Shown here: piece by piece, positions 63,572 through 64,000 of the stretch
Position numbering within the stretch: position 1 is the first letter of the stretch
Layout: every line of letters begins with the position of its first letter
Origin: Brachyspira intermedia PWS/A
GTDB taxonomy: Bacteria; Spirochaetota; Brachyspiria; Brachyspirales; Brachyspiraceae
Assembly: GCF_000223215.1 (NCBI RefSeq)
Contig: NC_017243.1
Location: 2,604,001 to 2,668,000 of the forward strand
Direction of reading: 5' to 3'
DNA: 64,000 nucleotides
Made by a program: the position numbers and the translations under genes
The notes under the pieces: generated by a model
Told to the model about the DNA's origin: nothing
The model's input: the letters and a program-made list of their open reading frames with translations, nothing else
The model's database searches: none

Positions 63572-64000
63572 TTATTGTTGCGCTTCTTGTGGCTGTTCTG
63601 TAGTAGTATCAGCAGTACCGCCATCTTCACCTACTACTTTAGCTCCGCCTTCTGTATATTGTTCAGAAGATCTTCCACCAACTTCCTGACCTAATGTAGT
63701 TTCAATATCAGAACCGTCATAAGCTTCTCTGAATGTATCTGTTACTGTTTGGAAGTAATCCAATAAAACTACAAAGTTATCAGCTCTTTCCTCTGGTGAT
63801 GACCAGAAACGGAAATTCATAAATCTTAAACCTTTAGCTCTAGGAACATAAGGCTCTTCTTGAGGAATGAAAGATGGTACTGCTGTACTCATATTTCTCC
63901 AACCTATATATCTTATAGATCCCAAAGGCAATGTATAAGTATAACCACGATAATCTTCAAATATCATTTCCATAGTATAGTCATAATTACCACCCCATAC
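63572..64000 (-). CDS. FlaA-family flagellar sheath protein, 5' end outside the window
   Basis: The open frame continues past the window edge (VWGGNYDYTMEMIFEDY at the visible start), so this is the C-terminal part only. SIRYIGWRNMSTAVPSFIPQ, LRFMNFRFWSSPEERADNFVVLLDYFQTVTDTFREAYDG match FlaA. It ends in a low-complexity Glu/Gly/Thr/Gln tail not shared by its neighbour. Confidence 0.88.
   Translation of the reverse strand, partial: VWGGNYDYTMEMIFEDYRGYTYTLPLGSIRYIGWRNMSTAVPSFIPQEEPYVPRAKGLRFMNFRFWSSPEERADNFVVLLDYFQTVTDTFREAYDGSDIETTLGQEVGGRSSEQYTEGGAKVVGEDGGTADTTTEQPQEAQQ

Noticed and set aside
1..64000. tRNA, rRNA, transposase, integrase or prophage genes
   Set aside because: No cloverleaf-like or T-loop consensus segments, rRNA motifs or DDE/tyrosine recombinase motifs were noticed in any open frame.

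Overview
The window is strongly AT-rich, and its codons favour A/T third positions. It carries two tandem genes for FlaA, the spirochaete periplasmic-flagellum sheath protein, many signal-peptide beta-barrel and lipoprotein genes, and gut-anaerobe metabolism (TAXI-TRAP uptake, CstA, formate-THF ligase, leucine dehydrogenase). The best fit is an intestinal spirochaete of the genus Brachyspira; species is not assigned.

Layout. 0-4 kb: TAXI-TRAP transporter. 4-9 kb: MalY/PatB-type aminotransferase, RdgB, CstA. 9-12.5 kb: large secreted repeat protein with a 42-bp tandem repeat. 13-16 kb: formate-THF ligase and a Gfo/Idh/MocA oxidoreductase. 16-20 kb (- strand): surface/periplasmic cluster with a DUF454-OMP pair that is duplicated at 54.8-55.9 kb. 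20-27 kb: serine hydroxymethyltransferase with a basic tail, NagB, DeoB, 5'-nucleotidase. 27-31.3 kb: potABCD operon with a candidate structured RNA at its head. 31.5-34 kb: five tandem lipoprotein paralogues. 34-40 kb: LolA/LolCDE-like exporter operon with TPR proteins. 39.8-44 kb: membrane proteins, an Omp85-like barrel and a PadR-HAAS group. 44.7-52.1 kb: streptolysin-S-like cytolysin locus. 52-60 kb: leucine dehydrogenase, then a TetR-controlled DUF454-OMP-TetR-ABC-ABC operon. 60-64 kb: ankyrin protein, glutathione peroxidase, MazG and FlaA genes.

Main discovery. 44755-52106 (- strand) encodes SagB-like dehydrogenase, SagC-like E1/leader-binding protein, YcaO cyclodehydratase ending PHPLP, CPBP protease, a membrane protein, an ABC ATPase and an ABC-2 permease. 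An overlooked 44-codon gene at 46797-46931 encodes a SagA-like precursor with a PGG junction followed by CCCSCCCSCC. This is a complete thiazole/oxazole-modified cytolysin pathway and a strong candidate for a Brachyspira beta-haemolysin.

Two other patterns run through the window. First, about ten GC-rich non-coding elements occupy intergenic gaps; several have termini that read as outward promoters (TTGACA, 17 nt, TATAxx) and form inverted repeats, i.e. they are MITE-like. Four of them punctuate the cytolysin locus. Second, at least six genes are broken by exactly one missing base in an A/T homopolymer, which suggests either homopolymer under-calls in the assembly or phase-variable/slippage-prone tracts. 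No tRNA, rRNA, CRISPR array, transposase or prophage gene was seen.
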